Positions 7,381 through 16,262 of a DNA stretch of 37,657 nucleotides are shown here, piece after piece. This stretch comes from CAZLBC01 sp964557575 (GTDB lineage: Bacteria; Planctomycetota; Phycisphaerae; SM23-33): NCBI GenBank assembly GCA_964557575.1, contig CAZLBC010000046.1, forward strand, positions 1 through 37,657, written 5' to 3'. Made by a program: the position numbers and the translations under genes. The notes below the pieces were generated by a model. That model was not told the DNA's origin. It was given only the letters and a program-made list of their open reading frames with translations, and ran no database searches. Each line of letters opens with the position of its first letter. Within the stretch, counting starts at the first letter, position 1.

Positions 7381-9126
7381 ATGGCATACAACACGCGACG
7401 TTTCGCATGGATACTGCTCGCGGGGGTCGCCGGCGGCGCGGCGGCCGATACGGACACGCTGCGGGTCGGTACCGCAACCCTCGATGAACACGCGGTGACC
7501 GCCCGCACGATCAGCGTGATCCTGCCCGTCCGGGACGCGGACGGCAACTTCAACGGCCGCGTCCGCGCCGCCGTCCGCGCGGCGGGCACACAGGAATGGC
7601 AGCCCCGCCCGGACCTCTTCCGGCACCGCAACGGCCTGCCGCGCCTCTCGCAGCCGTTCGCCGGCATGATCTGGGGCCTGGAACCGGACACGGCGTACGA
7701 GATCAGGCTCACGGCCGCGGATCCCGACGGCGTCGAAGGCCCGGCCGCACAGGTCGTCCGGGGACGGACCCGGAAACGGCCGGCGGTCTTCGCGGCGACA
7801 ACTGAAAACACGGTCGCGGTATCGAGCCGGAGTGAGCTGGACGCGGCACTGAAAAACGCCCGGCCCGGCCGGGTCGTCCTCCTGAAAAAGGGGCGCTACT
7901 CGGGCAACCTGGCCGTCGCGGATGTCGCCGGCACCGAGGGGGAGCCGATCGTGCTGCGCGGCGAGCACCGCCGGGAAACGATCATCGACGGGGCCGTGAC
8001 GGTCGGGTCGTGCGAACACCTCCATATCGAGGACCTCACGATACAAAACGGGAATCACGGGATCAACCTCAGCAAGCGGTGCACGGCGGTCGTCATCCGG
8101 GGCTGCATCATCCGCGGCGTCAACCAGGGCATCTACGCCAAGAACGGACACAGGCACCTGTACCTCCGCAACAACGTCATCGTCGGCAACAACGCCTTCG
8201 GGGACACCCGGCGGTCGACGTGGAACGACGAGGGCATCGTCCTGACGGGGTCCGGTCACGAGGCGTCCTTCAACACCATCGCCGGTTTCGGCGACTCTCT
8301 CGGGTTCTCCCACCGGACCGGGGGCCTGGTCAACACGGGCGTCGACCTGCACCACAACCTGGTTTTGTGGGGCGGCGACGACGGGGTGGAAATGGACTAC
8401 ACCGACCGGAGCTGCGCGGTCCATCACAATCTCTTCGCCAACCACGCCAGCGGGCTCAGTTTCCAGATGGTCGTCGACGGGCCGGCCTACGGGTTCCGCA
8501 ACGTGATGTACAACCTCGAGCGGGGACCCTACAAGATCAAGCCGGAGCGGAGCGAAAACGACGGCGTCTTCATCTACAACAACACCACCGTCAAGGCGGG
8601 CACCGCGTACGTCAACTGGAGCGTGGAAGCCGACGGCGCGGCCATCGTCAACAACCTGTTCGTCGGGACCGGCGGGAAACTGCTCGTGCAGACCGGCGGG
8701 CGGAAGGGATTCCGGCGGCTGGTGATGGACTACAACGCCTGGTCGTACGACGGCGGGTTCAGCATGCGGAACTGCCGGGCGAAGAACTTCCGGGAGTGGA
8801 AGGAGCGGTCCCCCCGGGGCAACCACGACGTGCTGCTGGCGGGCGAGACGATTTTCGAGAAGCTCGCGCCGGACTTCGCGGCGCGGGGCTTCGGGTACTA
8901 CCGGGACGTCGGCGATGCTGATTTTACCCTGCACCCGCATTCCTCCGCCGTCGACGCCGGGATGATCGTCCCCGGCATCACCGACGGATTCACGGGGGAC
9001 GCGCCGGACATCGGGGCGTGGGAACGCGGGGTGGAACCCCCGCGATACGGCGTGGATTTCGCGTTCGATCTGCCCCCGGAACAGGATTATACACACGGCA
9101 CGAAGGCGGCCGCGTTCGGCAAGTAG
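7381..9126 (+). CDS. Secreted right-handed parallel beta-helix protein (possible polysaccharide lyase or glycosidase)
   Basis: 581 residues from the ATG at 7381, with GGAG 8 bases upstream. The first 22 residues form a signal peptide ending near GGAAA. Residues about 25-135 look like a fibronectin-III-type domain (LEPDTAYEIRLTAADPDG). From about 150 to 520 runs a parallel beta-helix with repeated N-rich turns: LHIEDLTIQNGNHGINLS, CIIRGVNQGIYAKNG, LYLRNNVIVGNNAFG and VDLHHNLVLWGGDDGVEMD. These are the coil repeats of pectate-lyase-like and NosD-like proteins. The start codon is chosen inside a longer open frame that otherwise overlaps the sulfatase. The catalytic residues cannot be named from sequence alone. 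Co-transcription with the sulfatase suggests it binds or cleaves a sulfated polysaccharide. It converges on the next gene, only 21 bases away. Confidence 0.8.
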   Translation: MAYNTRRFAWILLAGVAGGAAADTDTLRVGTATLDEHAVTARTISVILPVRDADGNFNGRVRAAVRAAGTQEWQPRPDLFRHRNGLPRLSQPFAGMIWGLEPDTAYEIRLTAADPDGVEGPAAQVVRGRTRKRPAVFAATTENTVAVSSRSELDAALKNARPGRVVLLKKGRYSGNLAVADVAGTEGEPIVLRGEHRRETIIDGAVTVGSCEHLHIEDLTIQNGNHGINLSKRCTAVVIRGCIIRGVNQGIYAKNGHRHLYLRNNVIVGNNAFGDTRRSTWNDEGIVLTGSGHEASFNTIAGFGDSLGFSHRTGGLVNTGVDLHHNLVLWGGDDGVEMDYTDRSCAVHHNLFANHASGLSFQMVVDGPAYGFRNVMYNLERGPYKIKPERSENDGVFIYNNTTVKAGTAYVNWSVEADGAAIVNNLFVGTGGKLLVQTGGRKGFRRLVMDYNAWSYDGGFSMRNCRAKNFREWKERSPRGNHDVLLAGETIFEKLAPDFAARGFGYYRDVGDADFTLHPHSSAVDAGMIVPGITDGFTGDAPDIGAWERGVEPPRYGVDFAFDLPPEQDYTHGTKAAAFGK

Positions 9127-9147
9127 GTTCACGCAGGCAACGAAAGA

Positions 9148-10413
9148 CTACTTCGCTGCTTTTATATCGTAGGCGAACAGCCGGTTGTCGTGGCGGAGGT
9201 AGAGACGGCCGTTGCTGACGACCGGGTGCGCCCACCAGAGTCCCTCGCCGCCCCCGGGGAGTTTAAACGAACCGGCGACCTCCCGCTTCGCGGGGTTCGC
9301 CTTCACCAGGGACATGGTCCCCTTCTCGTCCAGGCAGTAGAGCATACCGTCGGCATACGTCAGCGATCCCTTGCCTTCGGCACGGTACTGCAGCGTGCCG
9401 GTCATGAATGCCAGGCAGTGCCAGCCCTGGGAGTGGTGGCCGGCGCCGTAGAGGTACCCGTCGACCAGGACCACGCCGCCGTGGTGGTTGTCCAGCAGGT
9501 CGCTCTGCCAGACCCGGCGGGCCTGCATCGCGGCCCCGGCCCCGCCGAGACGTACCAGGATGCTGCCGCCGCCGTAGCCGCTGGCGGCGTAGACCCGCCC
9601 GTCGTGGAAGACCGGGTCGGTCGCGTTGTTGTCGCGGAAATTCCCGTGGGGCACCCGCCAGAGGAGCCGCCCGGTCTCCAGGTCCGCCCCGAAGACCGTC
9701 TTCGCGCTCATCGATATCACCTGCCGCCCGCCGCCGTATTTCACGACCATCGGCGAACAGTACCCCGCCTCGTCCCGCAGGTCGGTGTCGGCCCAGATAC
9801 GCTTCCCGGTCTTCTTGTCCAGGGCGACGATGAAGCCCTTCGACCCGCCGGGACAGCAGATCAGCTTTTCGTCCACCGCCAGTACCGACTCGCAGAACCC
9901 GTATTTCGGCAGCGGGGCGTCGAAGCGCTCCCGCAGGTCGACGGACCACCGCTCTTTCCCGGTCTCGCTATCGAAGGCCGCCAGTCGGCCGAGCCCGCCG
10001 AGGTGATAGACCATCCCGTCGTCCACGGTCGGCGTCGACCGGGACCCGTCGTAATTCTTGGCCCAGAACATCAGGGCCCCCGCCTTCCAGGCCGCGCCGT
10101 TGGCGGCCTTCCAGCGGGGCCTGCCGAGGGTGTCTATGGCGTAGACGAAGGTCTGCCGGTCGCTCTTGCCGGCGGTATAGATCACCCCGTCGGAGACGGC
10201 GACCGAGCTGTACCCCTTGCCGAGGAAGTTCGCGGTCCACAGCAGGTCCGGCCCCTTCGCCGGCCACGATTTCAGGAGGCCGGTTTCATCGGACCGGTTG
10301 TCGCGGTCGGGACCGTGGAAACAGGGCCAGTCTTCGGCGGGGGCCGCCGCGGCCAGAAAGTACCACGCAAAACACAGAAAACCAGCAAATTGCCCGACAG
10401 GTATTCGATACAT
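9148..10413 (-). CDS. Secreted PQQ-like (quinoprotein-type) beta-propeller protein
   Basis: 421 residues, with AGGAG 7 bases before the ATG. The signal peptide covers about residues 1-26 (AGFLCFAWYFLAAAAPA). The mature protein opens DWPCFHGPDRDNRS, the usual start of planctomycete outer PQQ-propeller proteins, and then shows repeating blades such as VAVSDGVIYTAGKS, GRLAAFDSETGKERW, GFIVALDKKTGKRIW and GADLETGRLLWRV. The blade motif A.D..TG...W is shared by true PQQ dehydrogenases and by BamB-like scaffolds; no enzyme motif is seen, so a binding or scaffolding role is as likely as a catalytic one. It is transcribed away from the GH123-like gene; their shared 154-base spacer should hold both promoters. 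Confidence 0.8.
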   Translation of the reverse strand: MYRIPVGQFAGFLCFAWYFLAAAAPAEDWPCFHGPDRDNRSDETGLLKSWPAKGPDLLWTANFLGKGYSSVAVSDGVIYTAGKSDRQTFVYAIDTLGRPRWKAANGAAWKAGALMFWAKNYDGSRSTPTVDDGMVYHLGGLGRLAAFDSETGKERWSVDLRERFDAPLPKYGFCESVLAVDEKLICCPGGSKGFIVALDKKTGKRIWADTDLRDEAGYCSPMVVKYGGGRQVISMSAKTVFGADLETGRLLWRVPHGNFRDNNATDPVFHDGRVYAASGYGGGSILVRLGGAGAAMQARRVWQSDLLDNHHGGVVLVDGYLYGAGHHSQGWHCLAFMTGTLQYRAEGKGSLTYADGMLYCLDEKGTMSLVKANPAKREVAGSFKLPGGGEGLWWAHPVVSNGRLYLRHDNRLFAYDIKAAK

Positions 10414-10567
10414 AATTCGGCTCCTCTTCGGTACACGGAAACTGTCTCACAGAATGCCGCCGTAATCAAGGGACCGTCGGCGATTCGCGGCCCGGCCGGG
10501 CTTGCACCGCGCATCTTCATTTTCCATAATAGGGTTCTGCATCCATGATTTCTTTCGGAGTCCTGAC

Positions 10568-13500
10568 ATGACAACATCCACCGCGTTACGGGCCTGCGTA
10601 TTCATATCGCTCGCGATACCCCTCTTTCGCCCCGCTTCCGCCGGGGTGGCGGTCCCCAACCCGTCGTTCGAAACCGGGGACACGATGCCCGATGCCTGGC
10701 GACCGCCGGAAAAACACGGCCGCTGGCTCGCGGAGGGCAGCGACGGGAACCGCTCGATCGCCGTCTCCGGCGACGGGAGCGACAGCGGCGCCTGGTATTC
10801 GGCACCGGTGCCGATGACACCCGGCGGCGTCTACCGCCTGTCGTTCAGCGCCCGCCGGGTCGCGGGGACGGCCGGCTCGGCGGTAACCGGTCCGACCTTC
10901 TGCAACCGCGACATCGGGGATGTCACCGCAGCATGGCAGCGGTTTCACTCGGTATTCGCCGCGCCCGCGAAGCTCGACGGCGGGGCGCGCCTCCGCTTCG
11001 GCCAGTGGCACCTGAAGGGCACGGTGGCGTACGACGATATCCAACTGCTGCCGGTCCAGCCGGTCCACCGGCGGTTCGGCGATACGGTCCTGGGCGCGGG
11101 CGAGTCGATCGCGGGAACCCGCTACTCTTTCACGGCACCGTTCGCCCGCGGGTCGCTGAACCACGCCCGGCCCCTGGCCGGCTACCGCTGCCGGTTCAAC
11201 AGCAACCGCTGGTGCCTGTCGGCCGGGGACGAGGTGATCTACCGCCACGCAGTCGGCGGGCGCCGGCAGGTCGATGCCCGGGTGACCGCGAAAGTCGGCT
11301 GGCACCAAAAAGGAGCGCTGATCGTGGAGGCCGCCGGAAATAACCGCGACTGGGTCCTGATCGGCCGCATCGACGCCGTCGCGGAGCGGTCGTTCGCCGT
11401 GCCCGGCTCGATCCTGTCCGGAAAACAGCCGGCCGACACCGTCCTCGTGCGCCTGCGCGGCGGCGCGGGCGCATCGCTGCAGGTCCACGGCTATCGCTAC
11501 GACGCGCAACTGACCGGAACACCGGCGGAAATCCGGGGCCGGACCCGTTACGCGGCCGTGACGGAGACCGATCCCGGCCTGACGGTGACGATCCGCGAAC
11601 TCGGCGCGGGGCTGCCGGGCGGGGACAACACCGCCGTCCTGGCGATCGAAAACACCACCGGCGGCCGGGTCCCGATCGCGCCGGCGATAACCCTGTCCGG
11701 CAGCGGCGAGACGCTTACCTGCAGGGCGGACCCGCGGGAGATCGGGCCCGGAAAACACATCTGCCGGATCGATTACCGCGTCCCCCGGGTGGGAACAATC
11801 GCCGTGGCGTTCGGGCTGGGGGCGGGCACGCAGTTCCGTGCGGAGACCGAACTGACGGTCGCGGAATTGCACAACAGCGCCTACGGCAGGCTCCTGGACG
11901 CCGGGCAGACGGCCGCTGTCTGGTGGGCGGATGCCGGGTGGAAGATCAGCCGGACCAGGCCGGCCCCGGAAAAGGCCGGCACGGCCGTCCGCATCGCCGC
12001 CGCCCGCAACGAGGCCGAGGCCGCGCAACTCGTGGTCCGCCCCCGCACTCCGCTCCGCGGCCTGCGCGCGTCGGCGTCCGCACTCCGCGGGCCGGACGGG
12101 GCGACGATATCTCCGGACAGCGTCGAGATACTGCGGGTCCGCTACGTGAAGGTCGAGCACCCGACCGACAAGACCGGCACCGTCGGGTGGTGGCCGGATC
12201 CCCTGCCCCCCGTTCGCGGCGGGATCGACGCGGCGGCGGGAACGAACACCCCCCTCTGGATCAGGGTCAAGCCCCCCGCCGACATCCCCGCCGGCACCTA
12301 CCGGGGCACGATCCGCCTGGCGGCCGGGGATTACCGGCGGGAGGTGCCGCTGGCGGTGACGGTCTACGGCTTCACCCTCCCCCGCCGGATGACCTGCACC
12401 ACGGCATTCGGCTTCTCGCCCGGTGCCGTCTGGCGCTACCAGAACATCCGGAAGCCGGAAGACCGACGGGCGGTGCTGGAGAAGTACTGGCGGAACTTCG
12501 CCGATCACCACATTTCGCCCTACGACCCGGCGCCTCTGGATCGCCCGGCGGTGACCTGGCCCGACCGCGGACCCTGGCGGGGCGGCCGGCGGGTCCGGGA
12601 CGTGAAATACGCCGGCGAAGGGTCCCTGAAGGTCGCCGACACCAGCACGACCGCGCAGGCGTCCGCGAAGTACGAACACGCGATCGCGATCCCCACGGAA
12701 GGGCTGCGACTGCGGTTTCGCTACCGGGCCGCACGGGGTCACCGGTTCATCGTCTCCCTGAATCACCACGACGCGCACAAGAAATGGATGAGCGGCCGGA
12801 ACAACGACATCCGCCTCACGGGGACCGGCGACTGGTCCGCGTTCGACGAAACGATCACCCGGTTTCCCGACGGCGCCCGATACGTGCGGCTGACGCTCTG
12901 GGGGGCGCTCTACGCCGACGACGGCGCCCCCACCGGCACCGTCTGGTACGACGATCTTTCGGTCACGGACGCCGGCAGCGGAAACCCGCTGGCGGCGGGC
13001 GGCGACTTCGAACCGCGTGACGCGGAGGCACTGGAGCCGCACTTCGATTTCGAGGCCTGGGACCGGGCCATGCAGCGGGCGATCGGGGAATACGGGTTCA
13101 ATTCCTTCCGGCTGCGGATCCCGGGGATGGGCGGGGGGACGTTTCACGCCCGCCACGAACCCAGCCTCCTGGGCTACCCGGAAGATACCCCGGAGTACCG
13201 CGCGGCCTTCGGGGCCTACTGCCGGAAGCTCCAGGCCCACCTCGGCGAAAAGGGGTGGCTCGACGAGGCCTTCGTCTACTGGTTCGACGAACCGGCGCCC
13301 AAGGACTACGCCTTCGTCGATAACGGGTTCCGCAAGCTCAAGAAGTACGCCCCGAAACTCAGGCGGATGCTCACCGAGCAGGTCGAGGAGGAACTGATCG
13401 GCGGGCCGGACATCTGGTGCCCGGTCTCCCACAACTACGACCACGCGGCCGCCGAGGAGCGGCGGCAGCACGGAGAGCACTTCTGGTGGTACGTCTGCTG

Positions 13501-14062
13501 CGGTCCGAAGGCCCCCTACTGCACGCTCTTCATCGACCACCCGGCCACGGAACTGAGGGTCTGGCTGTGGCAGACCTGGCAGCGGAAGATCGAGGGCGTC
13601 CTGGTCTGGCAGGTGAATTACTGGACGAGCACCGCCGCCTATCCCGACCGGGACGCCCCCCAGAATCCCTACGAAGATCCGATGGGGTGGCGGTCCGGGT
13701 ACAGCACGCCGAAGGGCACCCGGCTGCCCTGGGGCAACGGCGACGGGCGGTTTATCTATCCCCCGGAGGCGGCGGCCGACGCCCATCCGCCGGGACCGGT
13801 CCTGGAGGGCCCCGTCGACAGCATCCGCTGGGAGATGCTCCGGGACGGCATCGAGGACTACGAGTACCTGGTGATCCTCAAACGGCTGCTCGCACAGAAA
13901 GGCGCCCGGCTCCCGAAGGCGGACCGCGCGCGATTCGCGGCCCTGCTGGAGGTCCCGCCGGAGATCAGCCGCGAGATGACGGACTTCACCACCGACCCGG
14001 CCCCCATCCGGGCCCGGCGGGAGGAGATCGCGAAGGCCATAGAACGGCTTGAGCAGCGGTGA
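10568..14062 (+). CDS. Large secreted GH123/DUF4091-type glycoside hydrolase with carbohydrate-binding domains
   Basis: 1164 residues from the ATG at 10568 (GGAG 7 bases upstream). The signal peptide ends after PASA (about residue 26). Residues 27-165 are a CBM4/9-like jelly roll beginning VPNPSFETGDTMPDAW. The middle holds the beta-sandwich that precedes GH123 catalytic domains (WIRVKPPADIPAGTYRGTI), and about 670-815 a second jelly-roll domain is inserted (WYDDLSVTDAG). The DUF4091 catalytic barrel covers about 820-1130, with the acidic pair Asp907-Glu908 in YWFDEPAP, the position of the substrate-assisted Asp-Glu pair of GH123 enzymes, then DYEYLVILKRLL near the end. GH123 enzymes release beta-linked N-acetylgalactosamine; the insertion and extra domains here make the exact substrate uncertain. 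A large antisense frame over this gene is a GC-driven shadow. Confidence 0.85.
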   Translation: MTTSTALRACVFISLAIPLFRPASAGVAVPNPSFETGDTMPDAWRPPEKHGRWLAEGSDGNRSIAVSGDGSDSGAWYSAPVPMTPGGVYRLSFSARRVAGTAGSAVTGPTFCNRDIGDVTAAWQRFHSVFAAPAKLDGGARLRFGQWHLKGTVAYDDIQLLPVQPVHRRFGDTVLGAGESIAGTRYSFTAPFARGSLNHARPLAGYRCRFNSNRWCLSAGDEVIYRHAVGGRRQVDARVTAKVGWHQKGALIVEAAGNNRDWVLIGRIDAVAERSFAVPGSILSGKQPADTVLVRLRGGAGASLQVHGYRYDAQLTGTPAEIRGRTRYAAVTETDPGLTVTIRELGAGLPGGDNTAVLAIENTTGGRVPIAPAITLSGSGETLTCRADPREIGPGKHICRIDYRVPRVGTIAVAFGLGAGTQFRAETELTVAELHNSAYGRLLDAGQTAAVWWADAGWKISRTRPAPEKAGTAVRIAAARNEAEAAQLVVRPRTPLRGLRASASALRGPDGATISPDSVEILRVRYVKVEHPTDKTGTVGWWPDPLPPVRGGIDAAAGTNTPLWIRVKPPADIPAGTYRGTIRLAAGDYRREVPLAVTVYGFTLPRRMTCTTAFGFSPGAVWRYQNIRKPEDRRAVLEKYWRNFADHHISPYDPAPLDRPAVTWPDRGPWRGGRRVRDVKYAGEGSLKVADTSTTAQASAKYEHAIAIPTEGLRLRFRYRAARGHRFIVSLNHHDAHKKWMSGRNNDIRLTGTGDWSAFDETITRFPDGARYVRLTLWGALYADDGAPTGTVWYDDLSVTDAGSGNPLAAGGDFEPRDAEALEPHFDFEAWDRAMQRAIGEYGFNSFRLRIPGMGGGTFHARHEPSLLGYPEDTPEYRAAFGAYCRKLQAHLGEKGWLDEAFVYWFDEPAPKDYAFVDNGFRKLKKYAPKLRRMLTEQVEEELIGGPDIWCPVSHNYDHAAAEERRQHGEHFWWYVCCGPKAPYCTLFIDHPATELRVWLWQTWQRKIEGVLVWQVNYWTSTAAYPDRDAPQNPYEDPMGWRSGYSTPKGTRLPWGNGDGRFIYPPEAAADAHPPGPVLEGPVDSIRWEMLRDGIEDYEYLVILKRLLAQKGARLPKADRARFAALLEVPPEISREMTDFTTDPAPIRARREEIAKAIERLEQR

Positions 14063-14113
14063 TCGTCGCCCTCCCCAGGCCACGCATCACAGGTAAACAC
14101 GGAAAGGCAGAAA

Positions 14114-14347
14114 AGAGGCCTGGTTCGAAAGGACATGACACCGAAACCCGCGTACGAGGAACTCGCGAAACTCATCAACGATGCCTGGAGGACCCGGACC
14201 ACGCTTCGGTCGGGCCCCGACGGCACCGCGACGTTCCGCGGCTTCCGGGGCCGGTATCGCCTCACCGCCAAATCGAACGCCGGTACCGGCGCCGCGGAGA
14301 GCACCCTCGGAGACGACGGCAACAACCGGACCGTGACTATTGCCTGA
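14114..14347 (+). pseudogene. Orphan C-terminal tail of a GH10 xylanase-like protein
   Basis: The frame reads RGLVRKDMTPKPAYEEL, then AKLINDAWRTRT, a short Gly-rich stretch with TFRGFRGRYRLTA, and ends VTIA. This resembles the extreme C-terminus of many PVC-type GH10 proteins, where 'GL.R.DMTPKPAY..L..LI...W' closes the barrel and is followed by a small beta domain with 'FRGF.G.Y'. The similarity begins about 7 codons upstream of the only ATG (14135) and stops abruptly near 14114, so the rest of the enzyme is missing. It lies 51 bases after the GH123-like gene. An expressed 70-residue peptide from the ATG is possible but unlikely to be an enzyme. Confidence 0.6.
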
Positions 14348-14447
14348 GGACACCGAAGGGCAACCCGTTTTCCGCACCGGGAAATAATCGGAGTGATTGC
14401 GGACACCGCCCCGGGAGGATATTATTGGCGCCCGAATGCAAGGAACG

Positions 14448-15617
14448 ATGACGAACGACGACGAACAGCACGAGACGGCCGCCGGCGCGCCGGCGGATGC
14501 GACCGCGGCAACGGAGAACGACGAAAACGGCAACCCCGCCCCGTCCCTCCGCCGCCGGATACTCAAGAAGGCGCTGTTCCTGGTGTACCTCCTGGTCATC
14601 GCGGAGATCGGCAGCCGGGCCTACTGGTCGCTCAAGGACATGGACGAGGGGACCAACCTGCCGTTTTTCCCGGGCCGGCGCGACTGGGTTGAAAAGTTCT
14701 ACGAGGAGATCGCCGAAACGGACGTCCTCGACGCCGACACGGGCCCCGGCGACGGGCACCTCGACGTCCTCTTCCTGGGCGGCAGCGCGCTGGATCGCGT
14801 GCACTATAACCTGGTCGACCAGTCACCGTACCTGCGGGAACGGATGGAACACGCTGCCGGGATGCCGGTGCGAATCTACAACCTCGCCGAACCCGCCATG
14901 ACCACCCGCGACAGCCTGATCAAGTACCGTTTGATGGGCGAATACAACAAGGCGTTCGACCGGGTTGTCGTCTACCACGGCATCAACGACGCCCGCATGA
15001 ACTGCTGCCCGGCGGAACTGTTCGAAGACGACTACACCCACGCGGCGTTCTACCGCCAGTACCGGCGCATGGAGGCCCACGGCCCGCTGCTGAACGTCCT
15101 GACACTGCCGTACACGCTGGAATACACGGCGATTCACCTCATGGATTCGAAGACGCTGGACCTGGGCTTTTTCGTCCCCCGGCACCGGATGAAGGCAGAG
15201 TGGGTTCGGTACGGAACCGACATCAAGACCGCCGAAACATTCCGGCAAAACCTGGAGGGGATCGTTTCAATGGCCGCCGGCCGCGGTGAGCCGCTGACGA
15301 TCCTGACCTTCGCCTGGTACATCCCTCCCGACTACAGCCTCGAGAAGATGGAGGCGAAGAAACTGGATTACGATCCCTCGCCGTCCCCTTCGGCCGTGGA
15401 ACTGTGGGGCAGCCCCGCGGGTGTCCGAAAGGCCCTCGCGGCGCACAACGAGGTGATACGCACCCTCGACGGCCGGTTTGCCCTCGTGGACGCCGAGAAC
15501 CTGGTGCCAAAGCAGGGCGCGATGTTCCACGACGTCTGCCACCTGTCGGAGGCGGGAAGAACACGGCTGGCGGACCTGATAACGAAACACGTCGCAACCG
15601 GGACGGAAAAGAAGTAG
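14448..15617 (+). CDS. Membrane-anchored SGNH/GDSL-hydrolase-fold protein
   Basis: 389 residues from the ATG at 14448; ATG 14436 and a TTG at 14397 are also in frame, and AAGGA just before 14448 is close but usable. An acidic, low-complexity cytoplasmic N-terminus is followed by one membrane helix (ILKKALFLVYLLVIAEIG). The outer domain shows SGNH blocks: FLGGSALDR (block I, the Ser nucleophile), VVYHGINDAR (block III, Gly-x-Asn-Asp) and FHDVCHLSEAG (block V, Asp-x-x-His). Such anchored SGNH proteins usually add or remove acetyl groups on surface or extracellular polysaccharides. Similar proteins usually follow the carbamoyltransferase-SxtJ-DUF5989 cassette, which in this window lies 16 kb away on the other strand. 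The C-terminus is complete. Confidence 0.75.
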   Translation: MTNDDEQHETAAGAPADATAATENDENGNPAPSLRRRILKKALFLVYLLVIAEIGSRAYWSLKDMDEGTNLPFFPGRRDWVEKFYEEIAETDVLDADTGPGDGHLDVLFLGGSALDRVHYNLVDQSPYLRERMEHAAGMPVRIYNLAEPAMTTRDSLIKYRLMGEYNKAFDRVVVYHGINDARMNCCPAELFEDDYTHAAFYRQYRRMEAHGPLLNVLTLPYTLEYTAIHLMDSKTLDLGFFVPRHRMKAEWVRYGTDIKTAETFRQNLEGIVSMAAGRGEPLTILTFAWYIPPDYSLEKMEAKKLDYDPSPSPSAVELWGSPAGVRKALAAHNEVIRTLDGRFALVDAENLVPKQGAMFHDVCHLSEAGRTRLADLITKHVATGTEKK

Positions 15618-15675
15618 AGCAAAGCCCGGCCGGCAGTACGGGGGCGAATACCGAGGCTGAAGAGGTGATCGGAAA

Positions 15676-15795
15676 CTACGAATACGTGGATATCGATCGG
15701 TCCCCGGCGGCATTCTGAGAACCGTTACAGGGCAGCAGCCCGCAGGTAATGGTGCCGAATACGGTGCCGTAATGCTTCAGGTTTTTGATCCGCAT
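15676..15795 (-). CDS. Possible small ORF with signal-like N-terminus (39 residues), or remnant
   Basis: A 39-codon frame opens with MRIKNLKHYGTVFGTITCGL and has AGGGGG 6 bases before its ATG. The first 25 residues look like a basic-then-hydrophobic export signal; the remainder is short and featureless. It may be the truncated start of a secreted protein at the left edge of the low-GC region. Coding is not proven. Confidence 0.25.
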   Translation of the reverse strand: MRIKNLKHYGTVFGTITCGLLPCNGSQNAAGDRSISTYS

Positions 15796-15842
15796 ATGCC
15801 GCCCCCTTGCCCGCAAAGCATAGTATCAAACCGGGTCCAAAA

Positions 15843-16139
15843 TCAAGCCAGTCTGTTTACCAGATCCCTGAAGAACTCCGCGGACCACAGGTCAAGTTCC
15901 CGGGCGTCACGAAGAAAGGGGCGGACTTCGTCGGCCGCCGCGGCCGGGTCGACATTCTCAAATCGCTCCATCAGCAGCGACTGCAGGCCCGCCGGGTTCA
16001 GCTTGTCGATTTTCAGGTTTCCGCCCTGCTGTATCCTCGCCTCCAGATGCGGCAGGTTGACCTGGTCTGCTCCCCAAAACTTAACCCAGAGGCAATGAGA
16101 GTCTCTACTGTCCATATGGACAACCCTTACATAGTACAC
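15843..16139 (-). pseudogene. C-terminal remnant resembling an AbiEii/AbiGii nucleotidyltransferase toxin
   Basis: The final 70 codons read like the end of AbiEii-family toxins: LERF-like segment SLLMERFENVDPAAAADEV, then RPFLRDARELDLWSAEFF and DLVNRLA. Full AbiEii proteins are about 280-300 residues and carry an N-terminal nucleotidyltransferase domain with GS and DxD motifs, absent here. The first 25 codons (MYYVRVVHMDSRDSHCLW...) have a different, non-helical character and probably read through unrelated DNA beyond the break at about 16070. The partner antitoxin is also missing. The family call is from remembered C-terminal patterns and is moderate at best. The remainder of 15618-16262 holds the small ORF above and the palindrome TGTCCATATGGACA at 16109-16122. 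Confidence 0.4.
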
Positions 16140-16262
16140 TTACCAGTTCCTGGAAAAAGAAGCAAACAGTATAACGAATATGCGCATTTAACGGTTCATA
16201 ACGACTCCTAGAGAAACGTGTTTGTTCAGTAAAGATTACCTTTTATCCAAAACGGCCGGCAG

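Noticed and set aside
10586..14083. Very long antisense frame (over 1100 codons) opposite the GH123-like gene, and similar long shadows at 5048-7477, 7186-9132 and 32017-34038
   Set aside because: They mirror GC-rich third-position bias of real genes; their translations are Val/Arg/Pro-rich low-complexity sequence without domains or ribosome sites.
14397..14447. TTG or upstream ATG start for the SGNH protein
   Set aside because: The TTG lacks a usable ribosome site and the GGGAGG is too far from ATG 14436; ATG 14448 has AAGGA close by, though the choice remains uncertain.
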